Source of the DNA: Candidatus Amunia macphersoniae | GTDB taxonomy: Bacteria > Chloroflexota > Dormibacteria > Aeolococcales > Aeolococcaceae | Reading direction: 5' to 3' | Assembly: GCA_016464795.1 (NCBI GenBank) | Contig: JAEKNN010000062.1 | Coordinates: 36,265-100,264 of the forward strand | DNA length: 64,000 bases | Part shown: positions 7,628 to 15,618 of the stretch, in pieces | Layout: each line of letters starts with the position of its first letter | How positions within the stretch are numbered: the first letter of the stretch is position 1 | The notes under the pieces: generated by a model | Databases searched by the model: none | Told to the model about the DNA's origin: nothing | Seen by the model: the letters and a program-made list of their open reading frames with translations, nothing else | Translations under genes and position numbers: made by a program

Positions 7628-9033
7628 GAGGCCGGTGGTGGTGCGGACGCGTCCCCGTCATCCTCATCGTATCCCTGTGCCTGATCCTCTACACCGGGCA
7701 CGATGTACTCCGCTACCTCAGCTACCACGCCACTGCGTACGACCTCGGCTTCTTCGATCAGATCGCCAGCAACCTCAGCGCGGGTCGCGGCTGGACGAGC
7801 AGCTTCATCGGCTACGACTTCCGCGGCCAGCACTGGGAGCCCATCCTGTTGCTCTGGGCGCAGCTGGACCGGCTGTTCGCCAGCCCGATCTGGCTGCTGG
7901 TCATCAACAGCGTCGCCCTGGGGCTGGCGCCGTTGGCGGCATGGCGACTCGCCCGCTGCTGGCTGGGGACGGACAGCGCTGCCCCCCCGATGGCCGCGCT
8001 GGCCACAGCGCTGAGCCCGCTGGTCCTCCGCACTGCCGGTTTCGACTACCACAGCGAGGCGCTCACGCCGCTGTTGGCCCTGCTTGCGCTGGAGGCGGCG
8101 TCTCGCCGCCGCTGGCTGGCTGTCGCCGCCTGCTGCGGGGTGCTGATGTTGCTCAAGGAGGACGCCTTTCTGGTTGTGGCCGGCATCGGCTGGCTGATCT
8201 GGCGAGCGGATGGGCGCAGATCCGGCCTGCTCCTCTCGGCGGCGGCGATCGCAGGCTTCGTGGCGGTGGTCGGTGTGTACATGCCGGGGATCCGCCACGG
8301 ACAGACAGGCGACCTGGTGGCGCGCTATGCGTACCTCAGCGCCGACGGCCACGCCGCCGGCCCCTCCGAGATCCTCGCCGGCATGGTGGTGCATCCGGGC
8401 ACCTGGCTGGCCCATCTCACCACGGCGGCGCCGCTGCAGGGTCTGGCTCTGGCGCTGGTCCCGCTGGCCTTTCTGCCGCTCCTGTCGGGGTGGGCGGCGC
8501 TGGCCCCGGTCCCGCCCCTGGCGGTGGCACTGCTCGCCAATGACCCGACGCAATCGTCCCTTCTGCTTCACTACGGTGCCGAGGTCTTTCCGCTCCTGCT
8601 CGCCTGCGCGCTGTTGGGCTGGCGGCGGGTGGAGGCGTGGGGCCTGCCCCAGCGCGTGCCCGCGCCACGCGCAGCGGCTGCGCTGTTGGTGACAGGAGTG
8701 ATCGCCGCGGTGCCGCTGACCGTCGACCTCGGCCTTCGCGCCCGTGAGTTCAGCGGACTCGAACGCCACGCGGCTGTACAAGCACTGATCGACCGGGTGC
8801 CGGCCGGCGCGGGAGTGGCCGCATCGTCGGAGCTGGTCGCCCATCTCAGCGAGCGGGCGGACATCACCGAGGTCCCGGACATCAGGGGAGCGCGATGGGT
8901 GATCGTCGACAGTGAGCGGGCACCGAGCCTGCAGGCTCTCGGCGCCGGCTATCAGGCCACCGTCGACCAGCTGCCCGGCCAGTTCCACGTGGTTGCCTCA
9001 TCAGCCGGCGTCACCCTCTGGGAGCGCTCATGA
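7624..9033 (+). CDS. DUF2079 multi-pass membrane protein
   Basis: 469-aa polytopic protein with a signal-anchor (VPVILIVSLCLILYTG) and roughly ten hydrophobic segments to about residue 365, then a C-terminal extracytoplasmic portion of about 100 residues. Family marks: YDLGFFDQIASNLSAG, GYDFRGQHWEPILLLWAQLDRLF, TAGFDYHSEALTPLLALLAL, LLKEDAFLVVAGIG. DUF2079 proteins resemble GT-C glycosyltransferases, whose polyprenyl-linked sugar donors would be made by enzymes like the upstream GT2. The acidic/His motifs (GFDYHSE, LKEDA) are the likely catalytic loops. GTG start overlapping the previous stop. Confidence 0.82.
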   Translation: MRGRWWCGRVPVILIVSLCLILYTGHDVLRYLSYHATAYDLGFFDQIASNLSAGRGWTSSFIGYDFRGQHWEPILLLWAQLDRLFASPIWLLVINSVALGLAPLAAWRLARCWLGTDSAAPPMAALATALSPLVLRTAGFDYHSEALTPLLALLALEAASRRRWLAVAACCGVLMLLKEDAFLVVAGIGWLIWRADGRRSGLLLSAAAIAGFVAVVGVYMPGIRHGQTGDLVARYAYLSADGHAAGPSEILAGMVVHPGTWLAHLTTAAPLQGLALALVPLAFLPLLSGWAALAPVPPLAVALLANDPTQSSLLLHYGAEVFPLLLACALLGWRRVEAWGLPQRVPAPRAAAALLVTGVIAAVPLTVDLGLRAREFSGLERHAAVQALIDRVPAGAGVAASSELVAHLSERADITEVPDIRGARWVIVDSERAPSLQALGAGYQATVDQLPGQFHVVASSAGVTLWERS

Positions 9034-10151
9034 CCGCCGTCCGAGCCCTGGTCACCGGCGGAGCCGGCTTTGTGGGCTCGCATCTCGTCGATGCCCTGCT
9101 CGAGGATGGCCTGGATGTCACCGTGCTCGACAACCTCGACCCCCAGGCGCACGAGGGCGGGGTGCCGCGGTTTCTCAACGGCGCGGCCCGCCACATCGCG
9201 GGCGATCTCCGCGACCGCGACTCGGTCGCGACCGCGATGGAGGACGTCCAGGTGGTCTTCCACCAGGGCGGGATGGTGGGCAACGGCCAATCGATGTACG
9301 AGATGGCCCGATACATCGACGTCAACGCGCGCGGGACCGCGGTCCTCATGGAGGAGGTGCTCCGCCGCCGGGACAGGGTGCGGCGGGTGGTGGCGGCGAG
9401 CTCCATGGTGGTGTACGGCGACGGTGCCTACGAGTGCCAGAACCACGGCGTGGTGTCCGCGCTGCCCCGTGCGGCGGCGGACCTGGACGCCCGGCGATGG
9501 GAGCCTCGGTGCCCGTGCTGTCGCGCCTTCGTGCAGCCGGCGCCCACCGCCGAAGACTTCCTGCTGCGTCCCACCTCGCCCTACGCCATCGGCAAGCTGG
9601 CCTGCGAGCAACTGGTGCTGGTCACCGGCGAGGCGCACGGCATCGAGTGCGTGGCCCTACGCTACCTCAATGTGTACGGGCCGCGCCAGGCGCTGGGCAA
9701 TCCCTACACCGGCGTGGCGGCCGTCTTCTGCACCCGCCTGCTGGCCGGTCGCCCACCGCTGATCTTCGAGGACGGCGAGCAGCAGCGCGACCTCGTCCAC
9801 GTCGATGACGTGGTCTGTGCCAACCTTCGGGCGATGAGCTCGCCCAAGGCAGTCGGTCAGGCCATCAACGTCGGCACCGGCACGTCCCTGACCGTGCGAG
9901 CGCTGGCCGACACTCTTGCTCACGCGCTCGCGCCTCAGATCGAGCCGGAGATCAGCCAGCGCTGGCGTGCCGGCGACATCCGCCACTGCTGGGCAGACAC
10001 CCGACGGGCCCGCGACCTGCTCGGCTTCGTCGCGCAGACCGACCGCAGCGATGCCCTCCGCCGGCTGGCCGAGTGGGTGGCCGGCGAGGCGCCGATCGAT
10101 CGAACCGAGGCGGCGATGGCTGAGCTGAGCGCCCGAGGGCTGATCCGATGA
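9030..10151 (+). CDS. NAD-dependent nucleotide-sugar epimerase/dehydratase (extended SDR)
   Basis: 373 aa. Rossmann N-terminus ALVTGGAGFVGSHLVDALL binds NAD(P); catalytic Ser in VVAASSMVVYG near residue 130 and Tyr-x3-Lys in SPYAIGKLACEQ near residue 190; ALRYLNVYGPRQ and QQRDLVHVDDVV are typical sugar-nucleotide epimerase motifs. Between the Ser and the Tyr lies an insertion with Cys residues (ECQNHG ... EPRCPCCRAF), a feature I associate with dTDP-L-rhamnose 4-epimerase-like enzymes and possibly a metal site. ATGA overlaps on both sides place it in the glycan operon, where it would supply a sugar donor. Exact substrate unassigned. Confidence 0.85.
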   Translation: MTAVRALVTGGAGFVGSHLVDALLEDGLDVTVLDNLDPQAHEGGVPRFLNGAARHIAGDLRDRDSVATAMEDVQVVFHQGGMVGNGQSMYEMARYIDVNARGTAVLMEEVLRRRDRVRRVVAASSMVVYGDGAYECQNHGVVSALPRAAADLDARRWEPRCPCCRAFVQPAPTAEDFLLRPTSPYAIGKLACEQLVLVTGEAHGIECVALRYLNVYGPRQALGNPYTGVAAVFCTRLLAGRPPLIFEDGEQQRDLVHVDDVVCANLRAMSSPKAVGQAINVGTGTSLTVRALADTLAHALAPQIEPEISQRWRAGDIRHCWADTRRARDLLGFVAQTDRSDALRRLAEWVAGEAPIDRTEAAMAELSARGLIR

Positions 10152-10711
10152 GGCTCGCTGCTCTCGCGGCCAGCGCTCTGCTCGCCGGCTGCGGGTCCGC
10201 GACCACGCACCCCGTCCCGACCACCGTCCCCACCATCACCCTGGGCACGCAGACCTTCGCCCTCGACCAGCTCGCTGCCTCCCCCGACGACGGCAGTGGC
10301 ACCCATCTCCTCTACGCGGTGGTCCGGGTCACCACCACCTCCACCCAGTACACCGCCCACGAGGCCCGGTTCACCCTCGTCGATGCCAGCGGCCACAGAT
10401 ACGGCACTGACTGTCCTGCCACGGAGGCGCCGGCGGCCTCGGCGTCCCCGGCAAGACCGAGCCGCTCGAGGGCTCGCGGTTCCAGGCGCGCAACCCCACC
10501 GCATCGGTTCTTCGACGTGGTCAGGGCCGCCCGGGAGTCGAGCCTTCGCGCCTTGACCGACGATCAGGTCTGGGCCGCCATCGCGGCGGAGCTGGCGGCC
10601 AACGGAGTTGACCTCGGCGACCACCGCCTCGGTTTCGAGAACGCCGCCTCGGCGTCAACCCGCTCGCCGAGCGGGGCAGGCAGCTCGGGATTCTTCCCGC
10701 CCGGTCGCTGA
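10148..10711 (+). CDS. Lipoprotein, C-terminal half possibly frameshifted
   Basis: 187-aa product with signal peptide and lipobox LLAGCGSA. Residues 25-90 read as a beta-sandwich like DUF4352 (FALDQLAA, LLYAVVRVTTTSTQYTAHEARFTLVDASGHRYGTDC). After about residue 93 (DNA near 10440) the sequence becomes Arg/Ser/Pro-rich, while the +1 frame continues with a more protein-like GVPGKTEPLEGSRFQARNP. Further on the original frame regains a credible stretch (LTDDQVWAAIAAELAANGVDL). A frameshift, a repaired double frameshift or a fused fragment are all possible. Last gene of the glycan operon; ends one base before the convergent SGNH gene. Confidence 0.6.
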   Translation: MRLAALAASALLAGCGSATTHPVPTTVPTITLGTQTFALDQLAASPDDGSGTHLLYAVVRVTTTSTQYTAHEARFTLVDASGHRYGTDCPATEAPAASASPARPSRSRARGSRRATPPHRFFDVVRAARESSLRALTDDQVWAAIAAELAANGVDLGDHRLGFENAASASTRSPSGAGSSGFFPPGR

Positions 10712-11479
10712 TCACCCGCGTCGCGCCGTCGTGTAGGCGGCAGCGAACAGAGCGGCCAGCATCTGGTCGCCGAGCGGGCTGGGGTGGAGGCCGTCAGCAG
10801 CGATGTCCTCGGGATTGGTGGTGAGCACATCGCTGTGGGCGCGAACATCGACGAGGGTCGCCCCCTCGCGCGCCACCACCGCGGTGATGGCCGCGTCGTA
10901 CGCGTCCACGGCTGCGTCCACAGTGGCCTGTGGAGGGATGGTGATCCCTGCCGGCAGCGGACAGTGGGCCGGCCCTGTGGCCTGGCCCTGGCACGCCTTA
11001 AATGCCGGAAGGCTGTCGATTGCCGGCGCGTTGCCGACCAGCACCCGGGCCCGCCCATCCTGGCGCAGGGCGTGGACGATGGCGTCGAGGTTGGTCCCGA
11101 AGTCAGTGGGTGACACGCCGTTGACGAGGTCGTCGATGTTGAAGAACACAGTCACCACGGTGGGATGCACCGCCAGCGCCTGGGGAACCTCGCTGTACAG
11201 CGCGGCGGCAGTGGTGATGCCGGGCACGGCGAAGTTGTAGTAGGTGCCCGCGCGGGGCAGGACCATGTTGAAGAACAGCTGGGGCCACGCGAACCGGGCC
11301 CGCAGAGCGATGTCGTTGAGGCCGGTCCCGACCGTCTCGCTGGCACCCAGTGCGGCGTACACCACCGGCTGCCCGCCCTCCGGGATTGGCGGTCCGGTGG
11401 GCAGCGGAGGCGGGCCGCCGGCACACCCTGCGCAGGCGGCCGCGATGGCGACGCTGATCACCGCAGTCCAGCGCCTCAC
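10712..11479 (-). CDS. SGNH/GDSL-type hydrolase lipoprotein
   Basis: 255-aa lipoprotein (lipobox ACAGCAGG, Cys about residue 19). Block I is GASETVGTG with the presumed nucleophile Ser; block III is VLVGNAPA with the oxyanion Asn; block V is ADGLHPSPLGD with the Asp/His pair, complete for an esterase/acyl-hydrolase acting outside the membrane. VFFNIDDL lies where many family members have GxND. It overlaps the ABC permease by 4 bases and so belongs to the same transcript, suggesting it modifies or releases what the exporter handles. Confidence 0.8.
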   Translation of the reverse strand: MRRWTAVISVAIAAACAGCAGGPPPLPTGPPIPEGGQPVVYAALGASETVGTGLNDIALRARFAWPQLFFNMVLPRAGTYYNFAVPGITTAAALYSEVPQALAVHPTVVTVFFNIDDLVNGVSPTDFGTNLDAIVHALRQDGRARVLVGNAPAIDSLPAFKACQGQATGPAHCPLPAGITIPPQATVDAAVDAYDAAITAVVAREGATLVDVRAHSDVLTTNPEDIAADGLHPSPLGDQMLAALFAAAYTTARRG

Positions 11480-12819
11480 AGCGCACCGACCGCTTCACGA
11501 GCCGGCAGACGGGCAGCTCGCAGGGCCGGCCAGGCGGCTGCCAGCAGCGACAGCAGCAGCGAGCCGACCACCCCGATCAGGGCGGTGAGCAGCGGCACGC
11601 CGCCCAGCGAGACGTTGCTGAGACCCTGCTCCACCAGGTAGCTGTCGACCACCTGAGCGGTGATGGTGACCGCGGCCAGCCCGAACAGGGTGCCGAGGAT
11701 GCCGCCGATGCCGCCGACCACGAACGCCTCGGCGAGGAACCAGCGGAGGATGTCGCCGTCGCGGGCGCCGATGGCCTTGAGGATGCCGATCTCGCGCCGC
11801 CGCTCACGCACCGCCGCCAACAGGGCGTTGGCGATGCCGAGAACGGCGATGACCAGGGCGATGGTGCCGATGGCTCCGAGCACGATGTCGACCACGTGCA
11901 GGTAGCGTTGTGTGGACGCCACCAGGTGTTCCGGGGCGCTGTTGGCAAAGCCGAGCGTGGTGATCTCGGCGCGCACCTGGTGGACGTCGTTGAGCGAGTC
12001 CGCGATCACGATCAGGCTGGCGTACGGAGAGCTCGGCAGCGGGATCCCGATGCTGTTGCCGTCGACGCCGCCGAGCTGCCAGGCGCGATCCGCCGAGGCC
12101 AGCTCCTGCGCCCCCAGGAGATCGCCGCCAGCGGCGTTCTGCGCCACCACCCCGGTGATCGCGGCGCGCGTCCAGCGTCCGCGCACCACCCCGCCGCCGG
12201 CGTCGACCACCTGGGGCGCACCGATCTCGATCACGACTCCGAGGACTGTCTCCGGGTGCTTGATGTCGAGTTGGAGATGGTCGAAGTACCCGGCTGTCAC
12301 CACCACCTCCGACGTCGAGCCCGCCGATGGCAGGCGGCCGGCGAGGACGGTGATGGGAAGCTGGCCGGACGACTTGAGGTCGACGCCGACGAGGTTGTCG
12401 GCGAACGGCCGCGGCAGGCGACGATCGGGATCGTCACCGGTGAACGATGGGATCGAGCCGCCCAGCGGGGGCGGCACCACGAAGACCGCCTGGCTGAGCA
12501 CAGTCTGGATCGAGCTGACCCCGGGGGCGTTCTGGATCGCGTTGACGGTGGCCAGGGTGATCGGGTTCACCTCACCTCCCTGAGCGGAGTCAGTGCCCAG
12601 CTGGGCGCTGGTGGCGGCAGCGGGGAGGACGGCGATGGCGCTGGTGGGGCCGCCCTTGCCGAGCTGACCGATCACCTGGGTGTCGGCGACCTGCGCGATC
12701 GCCACCAGCGCCACCAGCAGCCCGCTGCCCAGCGCGACTGCCAGGATGGTGAGCACTGTGCGCGCTGGCCGGCGGGTGACGCTGCGGACCGCCAGCGCGA
12801 TCCCGTCTCGCCAGCTCAC
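11476..12819 (-). CDS. MacB/FtsX-type ABC transporter permease
   Basis: 447-aa permease: an N-terminal helix (TVLTILAVALGSGLLVALVAI), a large periplasmic-type domain of about residues 45-310, and three C-terminal helices with the FtsX core (LGAIGTIALVIAVLGIANALLAAVRERRREIGILKAIGA, then two more). The coupling-helix motif RRREIGILKAIGA is diagnostic. It lies between the ATPase and an SGNH lipoprotein with 4-base overlaps on both sides. Such MacB/LolCDE-like machines extrude lipoproteins, peptides or signals by mechanotransmission; the substrate is unknown. Confidence 0.88.
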   Translation of the reverse strand: MSWRDGIALAVRSVTRRPARTVLTILAVALGSGLLVALVAIAQVADTQVIGQLGKGGPTSAIAVLPAAATSAQLGTDSAQGGEVNPITLATVNAIQNAPGVSSIQTVLSQAVFVVPPPLGGSIPSFTGDDPDRRLPRPFADNLVGVDLKSSGQLPITVLAGRLPSAGSTSEVVVTAGYFDHLQLDIKHPETVLGVVIEIGAPQVVDAGGGVVRGRWTRAAITGVVAQNAAGGDLLGAQELASADRAWQLGGVDGNSIGIPLPSSPYASLIVIADSLNDVHQVRAEITTLGFANSAPEHLVASTQRYLHVVDIVLGAIGTIALVIAVLGIANALLAAVRERRREIGILKAIGARDGDILRWFLAEAFVVGGIGGILGTLFGLAAVTITAQVVDSYLVEQGLSNVSLGGVPLLTALIGVVGSLLLSLLAAAWPALRAARLPAREAVGAL

Positions 12820-13526
12820 GGCGCCACCACCCCGTCACGGAGCTGGAGCCGGCGATCGGCGCGCGCGGCAACCAGGGCGCTGTGGGTCACCACCACCAGC
12901 GTGCAGCCACGCTCCTCGCGCAGCACATCGAGCAGGTCGAGGATGCGCACGGCGGCCTCGTCGTCGAGGTTGCCGGTGGGCTCGTCGGCGAGCAGGAGCG
13001 GGGGCTCGTTGACGATGGCGCGCGCGATCGCCACCCGCTGGCGCTCCCCGCCACTCAGGTGCGACGGCCGATGAGTCGCGCGGTGGCTGAGGCCGACTGA
13101 TTCGAGGGCTTGGTCGGCTCGCTGCCGCCGTGCTGCCATCGGCACTCCGGAGAGGCTCATGGCCAGCATCACGTTCTCACGGGCGCTGAGCACCTCGACG
13201 AGGCCGAAGTGCTGGAACACGAAGCCCACCACCGCCCGCCGGTACGCGGCCAAGGCCCGGCCGTGCACCCCGAGCAGGTCGTGCTCGCCGACACTGAGCT
13301 GTCCGCTTCGGGGTGCCTCCAGACCGCCGAGCAGGATGAGCAGGGTGCTCTTGCCGGCGCCGGACGGTCCCTGCAGGGCGACGTGGCTGCCGGCGTCGAT
13401 GTCCAGGTCGACGCCGCGGAGAACCGCAACGCCATGCCTGCCCCGGCCGTACGAGTGGGTGAGGGCGCGGGCGTGGACGGCCACTCCACGGGCTGGAGCC
13501 TCGGGGGCGACAGGCGCCTGAATCAT
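12816..13526 (-). CDS. ABC transporter ATPase (MacB/LolD family)
   Basis: 236 aa. Walker A GPSGAGKST, Q-loop VVGFVFQHFGLVEVLSARENV, signature LSGGERQRVAIARAI, Walker B LLLADEPTGNLD and H-loop VVVTHS are all intact. The Q-loop-proximal pattern and TGNLD mark the MacB/LolD/FtsE subfamily. First gene of the three-gene operon with the permease and the SGNH lipoprotein. Confidence 0.92.
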   Translation of the reverse strand: MIQAPVAPEAPARGVAVHARALTHSYGRGRHGVAVLRGVDLDIDAGSHVALQGPSGAGKSTLLILLGGLEAPRSGQLSVGEHDLLGVHGRALAAYRRAVVGFVFQHFGLVEVLSARENVMLAMSLSGVPMAARRQRADQALESVGLSHRATHRPSHLSGGERQRVAIARAIVNEPPLLLADEPTGNLDDEAAVRILDLLDVLREERGCTLVVVTHSALVAARADRRLQLRDGVVAP

Positions 13527-13583
13527 CTACCCAATCAAAGCGCAGTCCGGCTGGGGATCGCCCTCCTGCTCGTGGGCCGCTGC

Positions 13584-14570
13584 CTAGAGCGCGCTCTCGA
13601 TCCCGGCGAGAACGTCGTCGACACGAATCCGGGCCAGGGTGGCCGCGCCATGCTCGTCGGGGAGTGCCTGCACCACTCGATGCTCACGGCCTGCCGGGGC
13701 CCGCCGCCGGCCATCGGTGGGGCCGAACAGACCCACAGAGGGAGTGTCCACAGCGGCCGACAGGTGGAGGAGGGGGGTGTCGGCCGCGATCAGCAGGTCA
13801 CACCTGGCGAGCACGGCCGCGGTCGTGGCCAGGTTCAGCTCCCCACAGAGATCGACGGTCTCAGCGGCGAGATCAATGCACATCGCGTCCACTGCCGCGC
13901 GGTCGCCGGCGTCGCCGAGGAGGATCACGCCAGCCCCGTGGCGTGAGGCCAGGCGGTTGGCGAGATGGGCATATCTCTCCGGCGCCCAGGCGGTGACTGG
14001 CTCATCGGAGAATCCGTTGGCAGGGGCGATGGCCACCAGCAGGCGCCCGTCGCCGACCCCATTGCTGAGCAGCAGCTGCTCGGCGACGGCGCTCGAGGCA
14101 GCGCCGGGCGAGAAATGGGCAGCCGCTGGGATGGGATCCATGCCCAGCGGCCCGAGCAGCCCCAGCCAGGCGAGCGTGCGATTCTCTCCGGCCCGACACG
14201 GCACGCTGTCGCTGAGCAGGCGCTCACTGACTCCGCCGGCACAGCCGATCCGACGGGGCACTCCCGACACGTACACCGCGGTCCGCACCGCGGCGGCGTC
14301 AGTGCACAGCATGGCGATGTCGACCCGCCGCCGCCGCAGCTGTCGCCAGAGCCGCGCCAATCCGAGAGGGTGCCCCCGGTTGCCCAGCGCCGGGACCGTG
14401 ATCACCTCCACAACGCCGGCCAGGTCGCGCGCCATGTCCCCGGCGGTCGGGGGGCAGGCAACCACGACAGGACTGCCGGTGGCCACTGCAAGCGTGGCGA
14501 TCAGCGGTGCTGCCTGCAGCGTCTCCGTCATCCCTCCGGAGATCACGACGACGACATTCACTGTGTTCAA
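13584..14570 (-). CDS. Glycosyltransferase family 9 (heptosyltransferase-like)
   Basis: 328-aa GT-B fold protein. N-terminal acceptor domain begins VVVVISGGMTETLQAAPLIATLA; RIGCAGGVSERLLSD resembles the heptosyltransferase IGF motif; the C-terminal donor domain has VAIAPANGFSDEPVTAWAPERYA, GVILLGDAGDRA, DLCGELNLATTAAVLARCDLLIAADTPLLHLSAAVDTPSVGLFGPTD, the classic GT9 end. No LPS genes are present, so the target is likely another envelope glycan, as in Gram-positive GT9 proteins. It is separated from the ABC operon by 57 bases and diverges from argF. Confidence 0.82.
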   Translation of the reverse strand: MNTVNVVVVISGGMTETLQAAPLIATLAVATGSPVVVACPPTAGDMARDLAGVVEVITVPALGNRGHPLGLARLWRQLRRRRVDIAMLCTDAAAVRTAVYVSGVPRRIGCAGGVSERLLSDSVPCRAGENRTLAWLGLLGPLGMDPIPAAAHFSPGAASSAVAEQLLLSNGVGDGRLLVAIAPANGFSDEPVTAWAPERYAHLANRLASRHGAGVILLGDAGDRAAVDAMCIDLAAETVDLCGELNLATTAAVLARCDLLIAADTPLLHLSAAVDTPSVGLFGPTDGRRRAPAGREHRVVQALPDEHGAATLARIRVDDVLAGIESAL

Positions 14571-14635
14571 CCCTACCGTTCTTCAACCATCGTGCACGTG
14601 TTGGTGTCGTGGCCAGCGCATTCTGTGCGCGCTCA

Positions 14636-14641
14636 TATACT
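14636..14641 (+). promoter_or_regulatory. -10 box of argF, near-leaderless
   Basis: TATACT, 11 bases before the argF ATG, implies a transcript start about 4 bases upstream of the start codon. No good -35 hexamer and no ribosome site are visible. Confidence 0.5.
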
Positions 14642-14652
14642 GCCGTGTATCC

Positions 14653-15618
14653 ATGTCTCGCGAACTCAGCGGCCGCGACCTGTTGAGCATCTCCGACCTC
14701 GGCCGCGACGAGATCGACGAGGTGCTCGCGGTCGGGCTGCGGGCCAAGAGTGGCGGCGACCTGGGCGCGCCGCTGGCGGAACGCAATCTGGCGCTCATCT
14801 TTCAGCGTCCCAGCAACCGCACTCGGGTCTCGTTCGAGGTCGCCATCAACCGCCTGGGCGGCCATCCCATCGCTCTCTTCGGCGACGAGATCCGCCTCGG
14901 CGAGCGTGAGAGCGCCACCGACATCGCCAGGATCCTCGATCGCTACGCGGACGGCGTGATCGCCCGGCTGGTGTCGCAGCGCGACCTCATCGCCATCGCC
15001 GGCGCGATGCGCGGGCCCGTGATCAGCGCCATGACCGACGTCGAGCATCCGTGTCAGGTCCTCGCCGACCTGATGACGGTGCGCGAGGTCACGGGCCGAA
15101 TCGCCGGGGCCCGCGTCGTCTACATCGGCGATGGCAACAACGTGTGCACGTCGTGGCTCTACGCGGCAGCGATCTGCGGAGTGGATCTGCGGGTGGTGTG
15201 TCCGCCGGGCTACGAGCCCAGGGAGTCGGTGCTCGACGGTGCTGCCCGTCTGCGGGGGAACGGCACCGGCTTCAGCGTTGGCCACGATCCCACCGCGGTG
15301 CTGGGAGACGCCGACATCGTCTACACCGACGTCTGGACCAGCATGGGGCAGGAGGCCGAACAACAGCGTCGTCGCGAGGATTTCGGCCACCTGCAGGTGA
15401 ACGAGAGGCTGCTCTCGCTGGCGCCCTCATCCGCCAGGGTGATGCACTGCCTCCCCGCGCATCGCGGAGAGGAGATCACCGCTGCCGTGCTCGACGGCCC
15501 CTCATCGGTGGTCTTCGATCAGGCGGAGAACCGGCTCTGGGCACAGATGGCGCTGCTCTCATTGCTGTTCGCAGGGGCGCCGCGACCACGCACGAGCACC
15601 GCGGCTGTGCTGTCGTGA
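14653..15618 (+). CDS. argF: Ornithine carbamoyltransferase
   Basis: Forms citrulline from ornithine and carbamoyl phosphate in arginine biosynthesis (cytosol). 321 aa. Carbamoyl-phosphate loop FQRPSNRTRVSFE near residue 51 (SxRTR signature with Asn in the variable place), VEHPCQVLADLMT near residue 129, the ornithine-binding SMG segment (VWTSMGQE), and catalytic HCLPAHRG near residue 273. It is the only arginine gene in view, standing instead at the head of the cdaA-cdaR-glmS run and overlapping cdaA by GTGA. The ATG at 14653 was preferred over the very long upstream frame because it matches OTCase N-termini. Confidence 0.93.
   Translation: MSRELSGRDLLSISDLGRDEIDEVLAVGLRAKSGGDLGAPLAERNLALIFQRPSNRTRVSFEVAINRLGGHPIALFGDEIRLGERESATDIARILDRYADGVIARLVSQRDLIAIAGAMRGPVISAMTDVEHPCQVLADLMTVREVTGRIAGARVVYIGDGNNVCTSWLYAAAICGVDLRVVCPPGYEPRESVLDGAARLRGNGTGFSVGHDPTAVLGDADIVYTDVWTSMGQEAEQQRRREDFGHLQVNERLLSLAPSSARVMHCLPAHRGEEITAAVLDGPSSVVFDQAENRLWAQMALLSLLFAGAPRPRTSTAAVLS

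Noticed and set aside
7339..8988. 549-codon minus-strand frame
   Set aside because: Gln/Arg/His-rich shadow of the DUF2079 and DUF2064 genes.
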